Of a DNA stretch of 64,000 nt, positions 51,412-60,119 are shown piece by piece. Origin of the DNA: Hyphomicrobiales bacterium (GTDB lineage Bacteria; Pseudomonadota; Alphaproteobacteria; Rhizobiales; Beijerinckiaceae). Location: positions 177,517-241,516 of the forward strand of contig UBZM01000025.1 of NCBI GenBank assembly GCA_900470095.1, given 5' to 3'. A program made the position numbers and the translations under genes. Position 1 is the stretch's first letter. Each line of letters opens with the position of its first letter. Under the pieces are notes generated by a model. It was not told the origin of the DNA and made no database searches. It saw only the letters and a list, made by a program, of their open reading frames with translations.

Positions 51412-53091
51412 ATGAACGCCCAGCTGCGCGGCCCGCGCGTCGCCAATTTCACCTGCGAGAAGCTGTCGGCCACCGGCTCGCGCGGCATGGTCGTCACCAA
51501 TCATCCGCTCGCCTCGGCCGCGGGATCGCACATGCTGCTCGCGGGCGGCAATGCCATCGATGCGGCCATCGCCTCGCTGTTCGCGCTCACCGTCGTCGAA
51601 CCGATGATGGTCGGCGTGCTCGGCGGCGGTGTTGCCCATATCCGGCTGGCTGACGGTCGTCATCTCGTGCTCGACGGTTTGTCGACCGCGCCGGGCAAGG
51701 CCAGTGCCGACATGTATGAGGCGCTGTCGCACGAGGTCGGCAAGGCGCGCGATACGCGCGACCGCGAGAACCTCGTCGGCCCCAAGGCCGTCGCGGTTCC
51801 CGGTGCGCTCGCCGGCTGGTGCGAGGCACTGGCGCGCTTCGGCACGCTGCCGCTCGCTGATGTGCTGCAACCCGCGATCCGGCTGGCCGAACGCGGGTTC
51901 GTGGTCAGCCCCTATCTCTCCGATTGCATCGCGGATTGCGCGCCGGATCTCGCACGCGATCCGGGCCTCGCAGAGCTGTTCCTGCCCGGCGGGAAGGCCC
52001 TGCCGGCGGGTGAACGGCTGGTTCAGGGCGATTATGCCGCAAGCCTGCGGCTGATCGCCGAGACCGGCCCCTCCGCGCTCTATGACGGCCCGCTCGGCGC
52101 GGCGCTGACCTCCTTCATGGCAGCCAATGGCGGGTTGATCGACCAGGCAGACCTCGCCGCCTTCAAGGTGATCGAGCGTGAGCCGGTGCGTGGTCGCTAT
52201 CGCGGCTTCGAGATCCTCGGTCCGCCGCCGCCATCCTCGTCCGGCGTCCATATCGTGCAGATGCTGAACATCCTCGAGGGCTACGATATCGGTGCGCTCG
52301 GATTCGGCTCGAGCGATGCCGTGCATCTCGTCGCCGAGGCCCTGAAGATCGCCTTCGCTGACCGGGCGGTGGCGACCGCAGACCCGGCCTTCGTCAAGGT
52401 GCCGGTCGAGCGTCTGACGGCCAAGGCCTATGCCGATGAGCGCCGCGCCGATATCGACATGACCCATACCAAGGCCTGGGCGGCTGGTCTCAGCGCTGGC
52501 GAGTCCGCCAACACCACCCATGTCACGGTTGCGGATGCGGCCGGCAACGTGGTTGCGACCACCCAGACGATCAACGGCCTGTTCGGCGCCTGCACCCAGA
52601 TTCCCGGCACCGGGATGCTGACCAACAACTATATGTATAATTTCGATCCGCATCCCGGCCGCGCACTCTCGATCGCGCCAGGCAAGCGGGTCTTCACCTC
52701 GATGGCGCCGATGATGGTCCTGCGCGATGGCAAGCTTGCCTTCGCGCTCGGGCTGCCTGGCGGCCTGCGCATCTTCCCCTCGGCATTGCAGGCGATCGTC
52801 AACCTGATCGACCACGGCATGAGCCTGCAGGAAGCCGTCGAGGCGCCGCGTGTCTGGACGGAGGGTGGGGCGCTCGAGCTCGAGAGCGCCATTCCGGATT
52901 CTGTCGCCAGCGAACTGACTGCGCGCGGCCACCAGATCGCTCGCGTGCAGCGAGTCGCCGGCGGCATGAATGCCATCGGCTTCAATTCCGACGGAACGCT
53001 CACCGGCGCCGCCTGCTGGCGTGCCGATGGAACGCCCGTCGCGATCTCCGGCGGACTGGCACGCGCCGGCGTCCGCTTCACCATTGCCTGA
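51412..53091 (+). CDS. ggt: Gamma-glutamyltransferase family protein (Ntn hydrolase), without signal peptide
   Basis: 559 residues. The autoproteolytic site and catalytic threonine are in ANTTHVTVADAAGNVVATTQTING, with T368 as the likely nucleophile. The large-subunit N-terminus has GMVVTNHPLASAAGSHMLLAGGNAIDAAIASLFALTVVEP, typical of the family. No signal peptide is seen, so it should be cytoplasmic, unlike periplasmic Ggt. It may hydrolyse gamma-glutamyl bonds, or cephalosporin-like amides as in acylase relatives. In this operon it probably opens a gamma-glutamyl-type amide made or imported by the neighbouring transporters. Confidence 0.9.
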   Translation: MNAQLRGPRVANFTCEKLSATGSRGMVVTNHPLASAAGSHMLLAGGNAIDAAIASLFALTVVEPMMVGVLGGGVAHIRLADGRHLVLDGLSTAPGKASADMYEALSHEVGKARDTRDRENLVGPKAVAVPGALAGWCEALARFGTLPLADVLQPAIRLAERGFVVSPYLSDCIADCAPDLARDPGLAELFLPGGKALPAGERLVQGDYAASLRLIAETGPSALYDGPLGAALTSFMAANGGLIDQADLAAFKVIEREPVRGRYRGFEILGPPPPSSSGVHIVQMLNILEGYDIGALGFGSSDAVHLVAEALKIAFADRAVATADPAFVKVPVERLTAKAYADERRADIDMTHTKAWAAGLSAGESANTTHVTVADAAGNVVATTQTINGLFGACTQIPGTGMLTNNYMYNFDPHPGRALSIAPGKRVFTSMAPMMVLRDGKLAFALGLPGGLRIFPSALQAIVNLIDHGMSLQEAVEAPRVWTEGGALELESAIPDSVASELTARGHQIARVQRVAGGMNAIGFNSDGTLTGAACWRADGTPVAISGGLARAGVRFTIA

Positions 53092-53119
53092 TTTCTTTCA
53101 AGCCAATCGGACTATCATC

Positions 53120-54085
53120 ATGTCAGAAACCATCGTCGTCCTTGATCCCATGGCTCCCGAGCGGGCCGACAAGCTCAGGGCGTTGCTGCCGCCGGGCTTC
53201 GTCCTGACGCACGGCACGGCGCGCGGCGACGATCACATGAAGGAGATCATCGCCGAAGCGGAATACGCGATTGCGGGACAGGTCGGCGTTAATGCCGAGG
53301 TGTTGAAAGCGGCAAAGAAGCTCAAGCTGCTGCACAAATGGGGCGTCGGGGTCGATAATCTCGACACTCGGGCCGCACAGGAGCTCGGCATCAAGGTCGC
53401 TCGCACCACGGGCAGCAATGCCGTGCCGGTTGCCGAGTTCACGCTCGGGCTGATGCTTTCGGCCCTGCGTCACATTTCCTTCGGCCATGCCGAACTCAAG
53501 AAGGGTGACTGGCGTGGCGGGCGCCTGCCGGGCGACACTTTCACGCTGTCCGGCAAGACGGTCGGGATCGTCGGCTTCGGCGCCATCGGCCAGAATGTCG
53601 CCAAATTGCTGAAGGGCTTCGGCTGCACCATCCTGTACTCGAAGCGCCAGCCGCTCTCTGCAGCCGAGGAAGCCGAGCTTGGCGCGAAACACGCTTCGCT
53701 GGCAGAACTGCTGGCGAAGTCCGACGTGGTCTCGCTGCATTGCCCCCTGACGCCGGAGACGGCGAACATGATCGACAAGTCTGCCTTCGCTGCGATGAAG
53801 AAGACGGCGGTGCTCATCAACGTGGCGCGCGGTGGTGTCGTCGCCGAGAACGACCTGATTGAGGCTTTGCGCGCCAAGGAGATCGCCGGCGCCGCGATGG
53901 ACGTGTTCGAGATCGAGCCGCTGCCGGCTGACAGCCCGCTGCTCGGGCTCGACAATCTTGTTGTGACGCCGCATCTGGCGGCGATCGCGTCCGACAATTT
54001 CGCCCCGACGGTGAAGCGGATGTTCGACAACATCGCTCGGGTCTCGCGCGGCGAGCCCGTGCCGGAGCGCGACAGCGTCGTCTGA
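53120..54085 (+). CDS. D-isomer-specific 2-hydroxyacid dehydrogenase (SerA-like)
   Basis: 321 residues from the ATG at 53120. The NAD-binding Rossmann motif is GFGAIGQNVAK in the middle of the protein. The catalytic triad is visible as arginine in LINVARGGVV, glutamate in FEIEPLP, and histidine in TPHLAA. There is no ACT or regulatory domain at the C-terminus, so it is not a full SerA. It reduces or oxidises a 2-oxo or 2-hydroxy acid derived from the pathway. The substrate is open. Confidence 0.9.
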   Translation: MSETIVVLDPMAPERADKLRALLPPGFVLTHGTARGDDHMKEIIAEAEYAIAGQVGVNAEVLKAAKKLKLLHKWGVGVDNLDTRAAQELGIKVARTTGSNAVPVAEFTLGLMLSALRHISFGHAELKKGDWRGGRLPGDTFTLSGKTVGIVGFGAIGQNVAKLLKGFGCTILYSKRQPLSAAEEAELGAKHASLAELLAKSDVVSLHCPLTPETANMIDKSAFAAMKKTAVLINVARGGVVAENDLIEALRAKEIAGAAMDVFEIEPLPADSPLLGLDNLVVTPHLAAIASDNFAPTVKRMFDNIARVSRGEPVPERDSVV

Positions 54086-54117
54086 GCCCGAGCAGGGCTG
54101 GAACAGGGAAGGCCGAC

Positions 54118-54513
54118 ATGACGAAACGGCTCGGCATCGGCCTGATCGCCCATGACCGCAAGAAGCCCGATCTTGCGGCCTGGGTAATGCGCAACATCCA
54201 TGTGCTGAGTGCGCATCGCCTTGTCGCCACGGCAACGACCGGCTCCGTGCTGAAGCAGGGCCACCCTGATGTCAGCGTCGAGACGGTGAAGAGTGGCCCG
54301 CTCGGTGGCGATCAGCAGATCGGAGCGATGATCGCCGAGGGCACGATCGATGTGCTGATCTTCTTCCCCGATCCGCTTGCCGCCATGCCCCATGACGTCG
54401 ACGTCAAGGCGCTGCTTCGACTTGTCCTGGTCTACGATATCCCGGCCGCGTTCAGCCCGAGCACGGCGGATGCGCTCATCATGTCCGACGTGTTCTATCC
54501 TGCACGGAAGTGA
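54118..54513 (+). CDS. mgsA: Methylglyoxal synthase
   Basis: 131 residues, slightly shorter than E. coli MgsA. Catalytic and phosphate-binding residues are in place: H12 in IAHDRKK, D65 in GGDQQ, D85 in FFPDP, and H92 and D95 in PHDVDVKALLRL. It converts dihydroxyacetone phosphate to methylglyoxal and phosphate. It is the last gene of the 42.7-54.5 kb operon, 32 bases after the dehydrogenase gene, and its last 35 bases overlap the end of the convergent RND gene. Its presence in a catabolic operon is unusual. Confidence 0.92.
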   Translation: MTKRLGIGLIAHDRKKPDLAAWVMRNIHVLSAHRLVATATTGSVLKQGHPDVSVETVKSGPLGGDQQIGAMIAEGTIDVLIFFPDPLAAMPHDVDVKALLRLVLVYDIPAAFSPSTADALIMSDVFYPARK

Positions 54514-57500
54514 TAGTGGGCTTGGGATACGCCCATTTCGCGATGGTCAGGGCCTTCGACACCCGCTCCATGTAGAGAAACAGCACCGGCGTGATGAAGA
54601 GCGTCAGCACCTGCGAGATCAGCAGTCCGCCGACCACCGCGATGCCGAGCGGCTGACGCAGCTCGGCGCTGGCGCCGGCGCCGAGTGCGATCGGCAAGGT
54701 GCCCATCAGCGCCGCCAGCGTCGTCATCAGGATCGGGCGGAAACGCATCAGGCAGGCGCGGTGGATCGCCTCCTGAGAGGGCACGCCCTCGCGTTGCAGC
54801 ACGAGCGCAACATCGATCATCATGATGGCGTTCTTCTTGACGATGCCGATCAGCATCAGCATGCCGATGATCGCGATCACCGATAGATCGAGGCCGAAGA
54901 GGCGCAGCGCGGCCAGGGCGCCGATGGCCGCCGAGGGCAGGCCGGTCAGGATCGTCAGCGGATGAATGAAGCTCTCATAGAGGATGCCGAGCACGATGTA
55001 GATCGTGAGGATCGCACCGGCGATCAGCAGGCCCTGGTTGGCGAGCGAATCCTGGAAGGTCTTGGCGGTGCCGGCAAGGGTCGTCGAGAGCGTCGTCGGT
55101 AACCCAAGCTCGGTCTTGATCGTGTTGATCCTGGTTACGCTGTCGCCGAGCGCGACGCCTGCGGGCAGGTTGTAGGAAATGGTCACTGCCGGAAGCTGGC
55201 CGAGCTGGTTTACCGTCAACTGCCCGGCGGTCCGCTCGACGCGGGCGAAGGCTCCGAGCGGCACGAGCAGGCCGTTGCTGGCGCGTACGCGGATCGCGTC
55301 GAGCTTGTCGGCTGTCCAGCCGAGGGCCGGGTCGAACTCGACAACCACATCGTAGCTGTCCCCGGTAGTGAAAATCGTCGAGACCTGACGAACGCCGAAG
55401 CCGGAATAGAGCGTCGAGCGCAGGGTGTCGGCGCCGATCTGCAGCGAGTTTGCCTTGTCGCGGTCGATGACCAGGGTCGCCTGCAGGGCGTTGTTCTGGA
55501 GATCGGTCGTGACATCGGTGAAGGTCGCGCGATCCTGGCCCATCGCATCGGCGAGCTTCAGCGCCCAATCGTTCATCTGCGCCTGGTCGAGGCCTTGCAC
55601 CACGAGCTGATATTGGCTCTTGGAGGCGCGAGCGCCGATATTGAGGTTCTGAACCGGTGTCATGAAGGCGTTGATGCCGGCGACCTGTGCGAGCTGCCTG
55701 CGCAGGTCGGAGAGCACGGTCTGCAGAGCAGGACGTTCGGTTCTCGGCTTCAACTCGACGAAGAGGCGCCCGGCATTGAGCGCGCCGCTGCCGCCACCTC
55801 CGCCTCCGCCGCCGACAGAGGATGCGACATGGCTGACATAGGGCGAGTTGCGGAAGACGTCGGCAACCTCCTTCTGCAGCCTTTGCATCGCTGTGAATGA
55901 GATATCCTGCCTCGCCTCGGTCGCGACCTGGAGCTGGCCGATATCCTCTTGCGGAAAGAAGCCCTTGGGCGCGGTCTGGAAGAGCCAGACCGTGCCGATC
56001 ACAGTTGCGAAGAAGGCGGCCAGCATCAGTGGCTGCACGCGCAGGCAGAGCGTCAGCGCGCGGTCATAGCCGCGCAGGATGCCCTCAAAGCCGCGTTCGA
56101 GAATATGGCCGAGGCCGTGCTCGGGAGCGTGCTGATCGGCGTTGGTCAAGAGCCGCGAGCAGAGCATCGGCGTCAGTGTCAGGGACACGAAGGCCGAGGC
56201 GAGGATCGCAACGGTGACGACCACCGCGAACTCGTTGAAGATCCGGCCGATGACGCCACCCATCAACAGCACGGGGATGAAGACCGCGACAAGCGAGAGC
56301 GAGATCGAGATGATGGTGAAGCCGATTTCGCGCGAGCCCTTGAGAGCTGCGTCAAAGGCTGAGAGCCCATCCTCTTCCATGTGCCGGACGATGTTCTCGA
56401 GCATGACGATGGCGTCGTCGACGACGAGGCCGACCGACAGCGTCAGGCCGAGCAGCGAGATATTGTCGATGGAGAAGCCGAGCACATACATCGCTGCGAG
56501 CGTCGAGATGATCGAGATCGGTACGGCAACCGCCGGGATCAGGGTCGCGGTGAGCCTTCTCAGGAAGACGAAGATCACCATGATGACCAGAACGATGGTC
56601 AGCCCCAGCGTGAACTGGACATCCTCGACCGCGGCGCGGATCGAGGTTGAGCGGTCATTGAGCTGCGCCAGTTGCGCTGCCGCCGGCAATTGCTCGCGGA
56701 ACGCCGGCAGCATGGCCTTGACCCTGTCGACGACGTCGACGGTGTTGGCATCGGGCTGCCGTTGCACCGCGAGCACGACGGCCGGCATACCGTCATAGGT
56801 GCTGGCTGTCTGCGTATTCTCGACCGAGTCGATCACCTTCGCGACATCGCCGAGGCGGACCGGCTTGCCGTTGCGCGTGGCGATGATGACATCGGCGAAC
56901 TGGGCTGCATTTGCGAGCTGTGTGCTGGCCTGGATCGTCAGCTGCTGCCGGTCGTTCTGCACCGTGCCGACCGGAGAATTGTCGTTGGCGGAGGTGATCG
57001 CATTCTGCAAGGTGTCGACGCCGATGCCGCGGGCCGCCAGCGCGGTCGGGTCGATGCGGATGCGCACCGCGTATTTCTGGCTGCCGAAGATCAGGACCTG
57101 CGCAACCCCGTCGACGGTCGACAGGGCAGGCGAGATCACCTGCTGTGCGAAGGCATCAAGCTGCGAGAGCGGGATGATGTCGCTCTTCAGTGCGAGCAGG
57201 ATGATCGGCGCATCTGCCGGGTTCACCTTGCGATAGCTCGGCGGCGCGGTCATCTCGATCGGCAGCTGCTTCTGGGCGCGCGCAATCGCCGCCTGCACAT
57301 CGGCGGCGGCAGCATCGATGTTGCGATTGAGCACGAACTGGATGGCGATCGAGGTTGCGCCCTGGGAATTCGTTGTCGCGATGCTGTCGATGCCGGCGAT
57401 CGTGGCGAATTGCTTGATCAAGGGCGTCGCGACGGAGGTCGCCATGGTGTCGGGGGAGGCGCCGGGCAGTTGGGCCGAGACGTTCACAACCGGGAATTCG

Positions 57501-57619
57501 GCGCGGGGCAGCGCCGCGACCGGCAGGAAGCGATAGGCGAAGAGCCCTGCCAGGACCAGCGAGACCGACATCAGAATGGTCGCCACGGGGTGGCGGATGC
57601 AGAAGCCAGAGATGCTCAT
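54479..57619 (-). CDS. RND efflux transporter, HAE1/AcrB-like
   Basis: 1046 residues with the two-fold repeated RND architecture and 12 membrane segments. Proton-relay aspartates are D401-D402 in VVDDAIVMLENI, and the matching lysine is in GIVKKNAIMMID in the second half. A run of glycines after VASSV (55795-55820 in DNA) forms a loop not seen in well-known AcrB proteins. It pumps substrates from the periplasm or inner membrane outward together with the adaptor encoded upstream (4-base overlap). An outer-membrane channel gene is not adjacent. The likely regulator is the MarR protein of the same operon. Confidence 0.95.
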   Translation of the reverse strand: MSISGFCIRHPVATILMSVSLVLAGLFAYRFLPVAALPRAEFPVVNVSAQLPGASPDTMATSVATPLIKQFATIAGIDSIATTNSQGATSIAIQFVLNRNIDAAAADVQAAIARAQKQLPIEMTAPPSYRKVNPADAPIILLALKSDIIPLSQLDAFAQQVISPALSTVDGVAQVLIFGSQKYAVRIRIDPTALAARGIGVDTLQNAITSANDNSPVGTVQNDRQQLTIQASTQLANAAQFADVIIATRNGKPVRLGDVAKVIDSVENTQTASTYDGMPAVVLAVQRQPDANTVDVVDRVKAMLPAFREQLPAAAQLAQLNDRSTSIRAAVEDVQFTLGLTIVLVIMVIFVFLRRLTATLIPAVAVPISIISTLAAMYVLGFSIDNISLLGLTLSVGLVVDDAIVMLENIVRHMEEDGLSAFDAALKGSREIGFTIISISLSLVAVFIPVLLMGGVIGRIFNEFAVVVTVAILASAFVSLTLTPMLCSRLLTNADQHAPEHGLGHILERGFEGILRGYDRALTLCLRVQPLMLAAFFATVIGTVWLFQTAPKGFFPQEDIGQLQVATEARQDISFTAMQRLQKEVADVFRNSPYVSHVASSVGGGGGGGGSGALNAGRLFVELKPRTERPALQTVLSDLRRQLAQVAGINAFMTPVQNLNIGARASKSQYQLVVQGLDQAQMNDWALKLADAMGQDRATFTDVTTDLQNNALQATLVIDRDKANSLQIGADTLRSTLYSGFGVRQVSTIFTTGDSYDVVVEFDPALGWTADKLDAIRVRASNGLLVPLGAFARVERTAGQLTVNQLGQLPAVTISYNLPAGVALGDSVTRINTIKTELGLPTTLSTTLAGTAKTFQDSLANQGLLIAGAILTIYIVLGILYESFIHPLTILTGLPSAAIGALAALRLFGLDLSVIAIIGMLMLIGIVKKNAIMMIDVALVLQREGVPSQEAIHRACLMRFRPILMTTLAALMGTLPIALGAGASAELRQPLGIAVVGGLLISQVLTLFITPVLFLYMERVSKALTIAKWAYPKPTITSVQDRTRRT

Positions 57620-58824
57620 GGCCGGCCTCCGTCGGCGATGGTCTCCTTGCCTGCCGCGGGCTTGGTATCCGCTCCGGGGGGAGTGCGCTCGCGGACGCGG
57701 GCTCCCGGCTTGAGCCGCATCTGGCCGTCGACGACCACTCGCTCGCCTGCGGCAACGCCGTCGGAGATCACAGTCCTGTCGCCATCGACGAGGGCGATGC
57801 TGACCTGCCTCAGGTCGGTCGTATCGTCAGGCTTGATGACATAGACATAGGAGCCCTTCTGCCCGACCTGCACGGCGACCGTCGGGATGATCGTGGCGTT
57901 GTCGAGCCTGTCGGCCTCGACCGCGACGTCGACATACTGGCCGGGCCAGAGCGAGAGGTCGGCATTCGCGAAAGCGGCCTTGGCCGCGATGGTGCCGGAA
58001 GCGATGTCCACACTGGAATCGACGAAGGTGAGGGTTCCTTCTGCCGGCGGGCGCGGCGAGTCGGCGGGTTTCGCGGTGACCTTGAGAACCTTGCCGGCCG
58101 TGAGCGCCGCTTGCAACATCGGTACCTCGCGTTCGGGCAAGGTGAAGGCGACGCGGATCGGCTTGACCTGCGTGATCGTGACGAGGCCCGGGCCCGCGCT
58201 GTTGGCGCTGACAAGATTGCCCGGCGTGACCAGCACGGCGCCCGCTCGTCCATCGATCGGTGAGGTGATCTTGGTATAGCTCAGCTTGAGCATGTCTGAC
58301 TCGAGCGCTGCCTTGTCCGCCAGGATCGTCGCGGCTGCCGTCTTCTCATCGGCAATACCCTGGTCGACGGATTGCTGCGTGCCGGCGTTCTTCGCCAGCA
58401 ATTGCTGGAAGCGGGCGAGATCGGCCTGGGCACGGTCATGGGTCGCCTGGTCACGGGCGAGGGCGGCCTGATCTCTGGCCACTTGCGTACGCAGATCGCG
58501 GTCGTCAAGGGTGAAGAGCAGGTCGCCTGCCCTAACGAATTGCCCATCCTTGACGTGCTGCTCGGTGATCTGGCTATCGAGCCGCGATTTGACGGTGACG
58601 ATCGCCGGGGATTCGACGAAACCGATGGCCCGCTTATGCACGGGGACATCGTCCGTTGTCGCTTTGGCGGTCACGACCGAAACGGGTGCTTCGCTGCGCG
58701 TCGTGGTGGCGCGGGAGGCGCCGTCCCTGCCCTGGTTTGCGCTTGGGAGCTTCAGCCATAAGCCGGCGCCAACGGCGCCCATGGCCAGAATGGCGATCAC
58801 CCAGAGTGATTTTGAGCCTTTCAT
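57616..58824 (-). CDS. RND efflux periplasmic adaptor (membrane fusion protein)
   Basis: 402 residues from the ATG at 58824 (CGGAG 8 bases upstream). It has an N-terminal membrane segment (about residues 6-23), a biotinyl-lipoyl-like region split around VTVKSRLDSQITEQHVKDGQFVRAGDLLFTLDDRDL, and a long coiled-coil hairpin (QAALARDQATHDRAQADLARFQQ). The beta-barrel and membrane-proximal domains follow. It links the RND pump to an outer-membrane channel. It overlaps the pump gene by 4 bases. Confidence 0.93.
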   Translation of the reverse strand: MKGSKSLWVIAILAMGAVGAGLWLKLPSANQGRDGASRATTTRSEAPVSVVTAKATTDDVPVHKRAIGFVESPAIVTVKSRLDSQITEQHVKDGQFVRAGDLLFTLDDRDLRTQVARDQAALARDQATHDRAQADLARFQQLLAKNAGTQQSVDQGIADEKTAAATILADKAALESDMLKLSYTKITSPIDGRAGAVLVTPGNLVSANSAGPGLVTITQVKPIRVAFTLPEREVPMLQAALTAGKVLKVTAKPADSPRPPAEGTLTFVDSSVDIASGTIAAKAAFANADLSLWPGQYVDVAVEADRLDNATIIPTVAVQVGQKGSYVYVIKPDDTTDLRQVSIALVDGDRTVISDGVAAGERVVVDGQMRLKPGARVRERTPPGADTKPAAGKETIADGGRP

Positions 58825-58843
58825 CGAGTCTACTCCGCGCAAC

Positions 58844-59335
58844 TCAAAGGGCGCTGCCAGCAGGCACGCGACGCGCGACCGGCCTCGTCTCGGCACGCTC
58901 CGGGGCTCCATGCCTCAGCCGGTCCCGGACAGATGCGAGCGTCGCCAGGGTCGTCGAGAGAGACGTTTCGTCGATACTGTCGAGTACCTCGCCGGCGATC
59001 TCTGCGCGCAGCGCATCGAGATCGTCGACGAGCTTTCGACCCGCAGAGGTCAGGTGCAGGAGCCGTGCGCGCCGGTCCTGGGGATCAAGGCGGCGCTCGA
59101 CGAGTTCCTGGCTTTCGAGCCGGTCGATCAGGCGCGTCAACGAGATCGGTTGCAGCTCGAGCATCTCGGCGAGCGTGGCCTGATTGAGACCTTCCGCGCG
59201 GCGCAGACGAGCCAGCACGCTCCATTGCGCGCGGGTCGTGCCATTTTCCCGTGCGCGCTGGTCGACATAGCTACGCAGTTGCCGGGAAGTCTCGAGAAGC
59301 TGGAAAACGAGTTCGCGCTTGAGTGGGCGCCGCAT
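58844..59335 (-). CDS. MarR-family transcriptional regulator of the RND operon
   Basis: 163 residues with the MarR winged helix: TRAQWSVLARLRRAEGLNQATLAEMLELQPISLTRLIDRLESQELVERRLDPQDRRARLLHLTSAGR (about residues 34-100). It starts at the ATG at 59335, with GGAGG 7 bases upstream. That GGAGG is the end of a 34-bp palindrome (59343-59376), so repression and translation signals overlap. It is the first gene of the marR-adaptor-pump operon and probably represses it. Confidence 0.9.
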   Translation of the reverse strand: MRRPLKRELVFQLLETSRQLRSYVDQRARENGTTRAQWSVLARLRRAEGLNQATLAEMLELQPISLTRLIDRLESQELVERRLDPQDRRARLLHLTSAGRKLVDDLDALRAEIAGEVLDSIDETSLSTTLATLASVRDRLRHGAPERAETRPVARRVPAGSAL

Positions 59336-59342
59336 GTTCAGG

Positions 59343-59376
59343 CCTCCATATCATAAGCTAGCTCATGGTATGGAGG
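59343..59376 (-). promoter_or_regulatory. 34-bp imperfect palindrome over the marR ribosome binding site
   Basis: The sequence from CCTCCATA to TATGGAGG with centre AGCTAGCT is a palindrome with 17-base arms; 30 of 34 positions are symmetric. The left end CCTCC is the marR Shine-Dalgarno sequence. It fits a MarR operator that blocks transcription. As RNA it could also fold and hide the ribosome binding site, though the absence of a loop means that the centre would have to open. Confidence 0.7.
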
Positions 59377-59429
59377 CGATTGCGGCATTTCGGCGTTGCG
59401 GTGGTGGAGATTTGAAGTCGAAGCCGATG

Positions 59430-59750
59430 TCAGGATGCAGGGTGAGGAGGCTGCGGCACCCGGGCCGGCTTCGACTGCCCGACATGACACGCCAGTTCCG
59501 AGAAGGAGAGCGGGGCGTCCCCGGCATTCCTCAGCGCGGCGCTCAGAAAGCGCACGGGGAATGTGACGGCGTCGGCATTGCTCTCCCGGAGTTGGCCCAT
59601 CCGTCGGTGGTCGGAGCGGAGACTCGTTTCCGCGCGGTCCAGCGCCCACTCGACCTCGGCTTCCTCGACAAGTCCCTTGCGAACCAGCAGGCGCGTGAGT
59701 TCGGCTACGGCGACGAGCAGGCCTTCTAGCTGCAGGTTGGCTGTATTCAT
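59430..59750 (-). CDS. Unknown small protein upstream of marR
   Basis: 106 residues from the ATG at 59750, with GGGAG 6 bases upstream. No family is recognised. The first half looks helical and amphipathic (LLVAVAELTRLLVRKGLVEEAEVEWALDRAE), the C-terminal tail is proline-rich. No signal peptide or membrane segment. It is transcribed toward the marR palindrome, 54 bases from it, and could be read through into marR. Confidence 0.68.
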   Translation of the reverse strand: MNTANLQLEGLLVAVAELTRLLVRKGLVEEAEVEWALDRAETSLRSDHRRMGQLRESNADAVTFPVRFLSAALRNAGDAPLSFSELACHVGQSKPARVPQPPHPAS

Positions 59751-59957
59751 CGCGAACTCCCATCTGGACCGTGGGCTGCGAGGCCGGCGGCGGCCGCCAC
59801 CTCAAGTCTGGTCAAAATCCGCCGTATGCCCGCCGGCACGGCTCGGACAGCGCAGACAATCCTACGCTCAACTCTGGCCGGGGCGAAGCAGCAAGCAGGA
59901 TGCAACGCGAGCCTTCGTAACGAAGGGCGCCTTTCACACCAAAGAGGAGATGAGAAT

Positions 59958-60119
59958 TCAGCTCGAGGCTTCGATGCCTGCGATGGTGATCAGCCCAGCC
60001 AAGGCTAGCCCTGACCAGACAAACTCAGCAAAAAATCCGTGGGTGGGAATACTCCCGGAGAGAACCGAAACGATGCCTCCGCAAAGGACGACTGCCGAGG
60101 CGAACACCACGCCATTCAT
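59958..60119 (-). CDS. Small membrane protein of unknown function
   Basis: 53 residues from the ATG at 60119, supported by GGGAGG 8 bases upstream; a longer in-frame start at 60164 is less likely. Two hydrophobic segments (about residues 3-21 and 31-48) and little else: a typical two-helix inner-membrane peptide. Unknown family. Confidence 0.6.
   Translation of the reverse strand: MNGVVFASAVVLCGGIVSVLSGSIPTHGFFAEFVWSGLALAGLITIAGIEASS

Noticed and set aside
51313..52932. 539-residue minus-strand open frame opposite ggt
   Set aside because: Shadow of a gene with a clear catalytic motif on the plus strand.
55795..55820. Glycine run in the RND pump as a possible frameshift or assembly artefact
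   Set aside because: The frame is open and conserved on both sides, so a flexible loop is more likely than an error.
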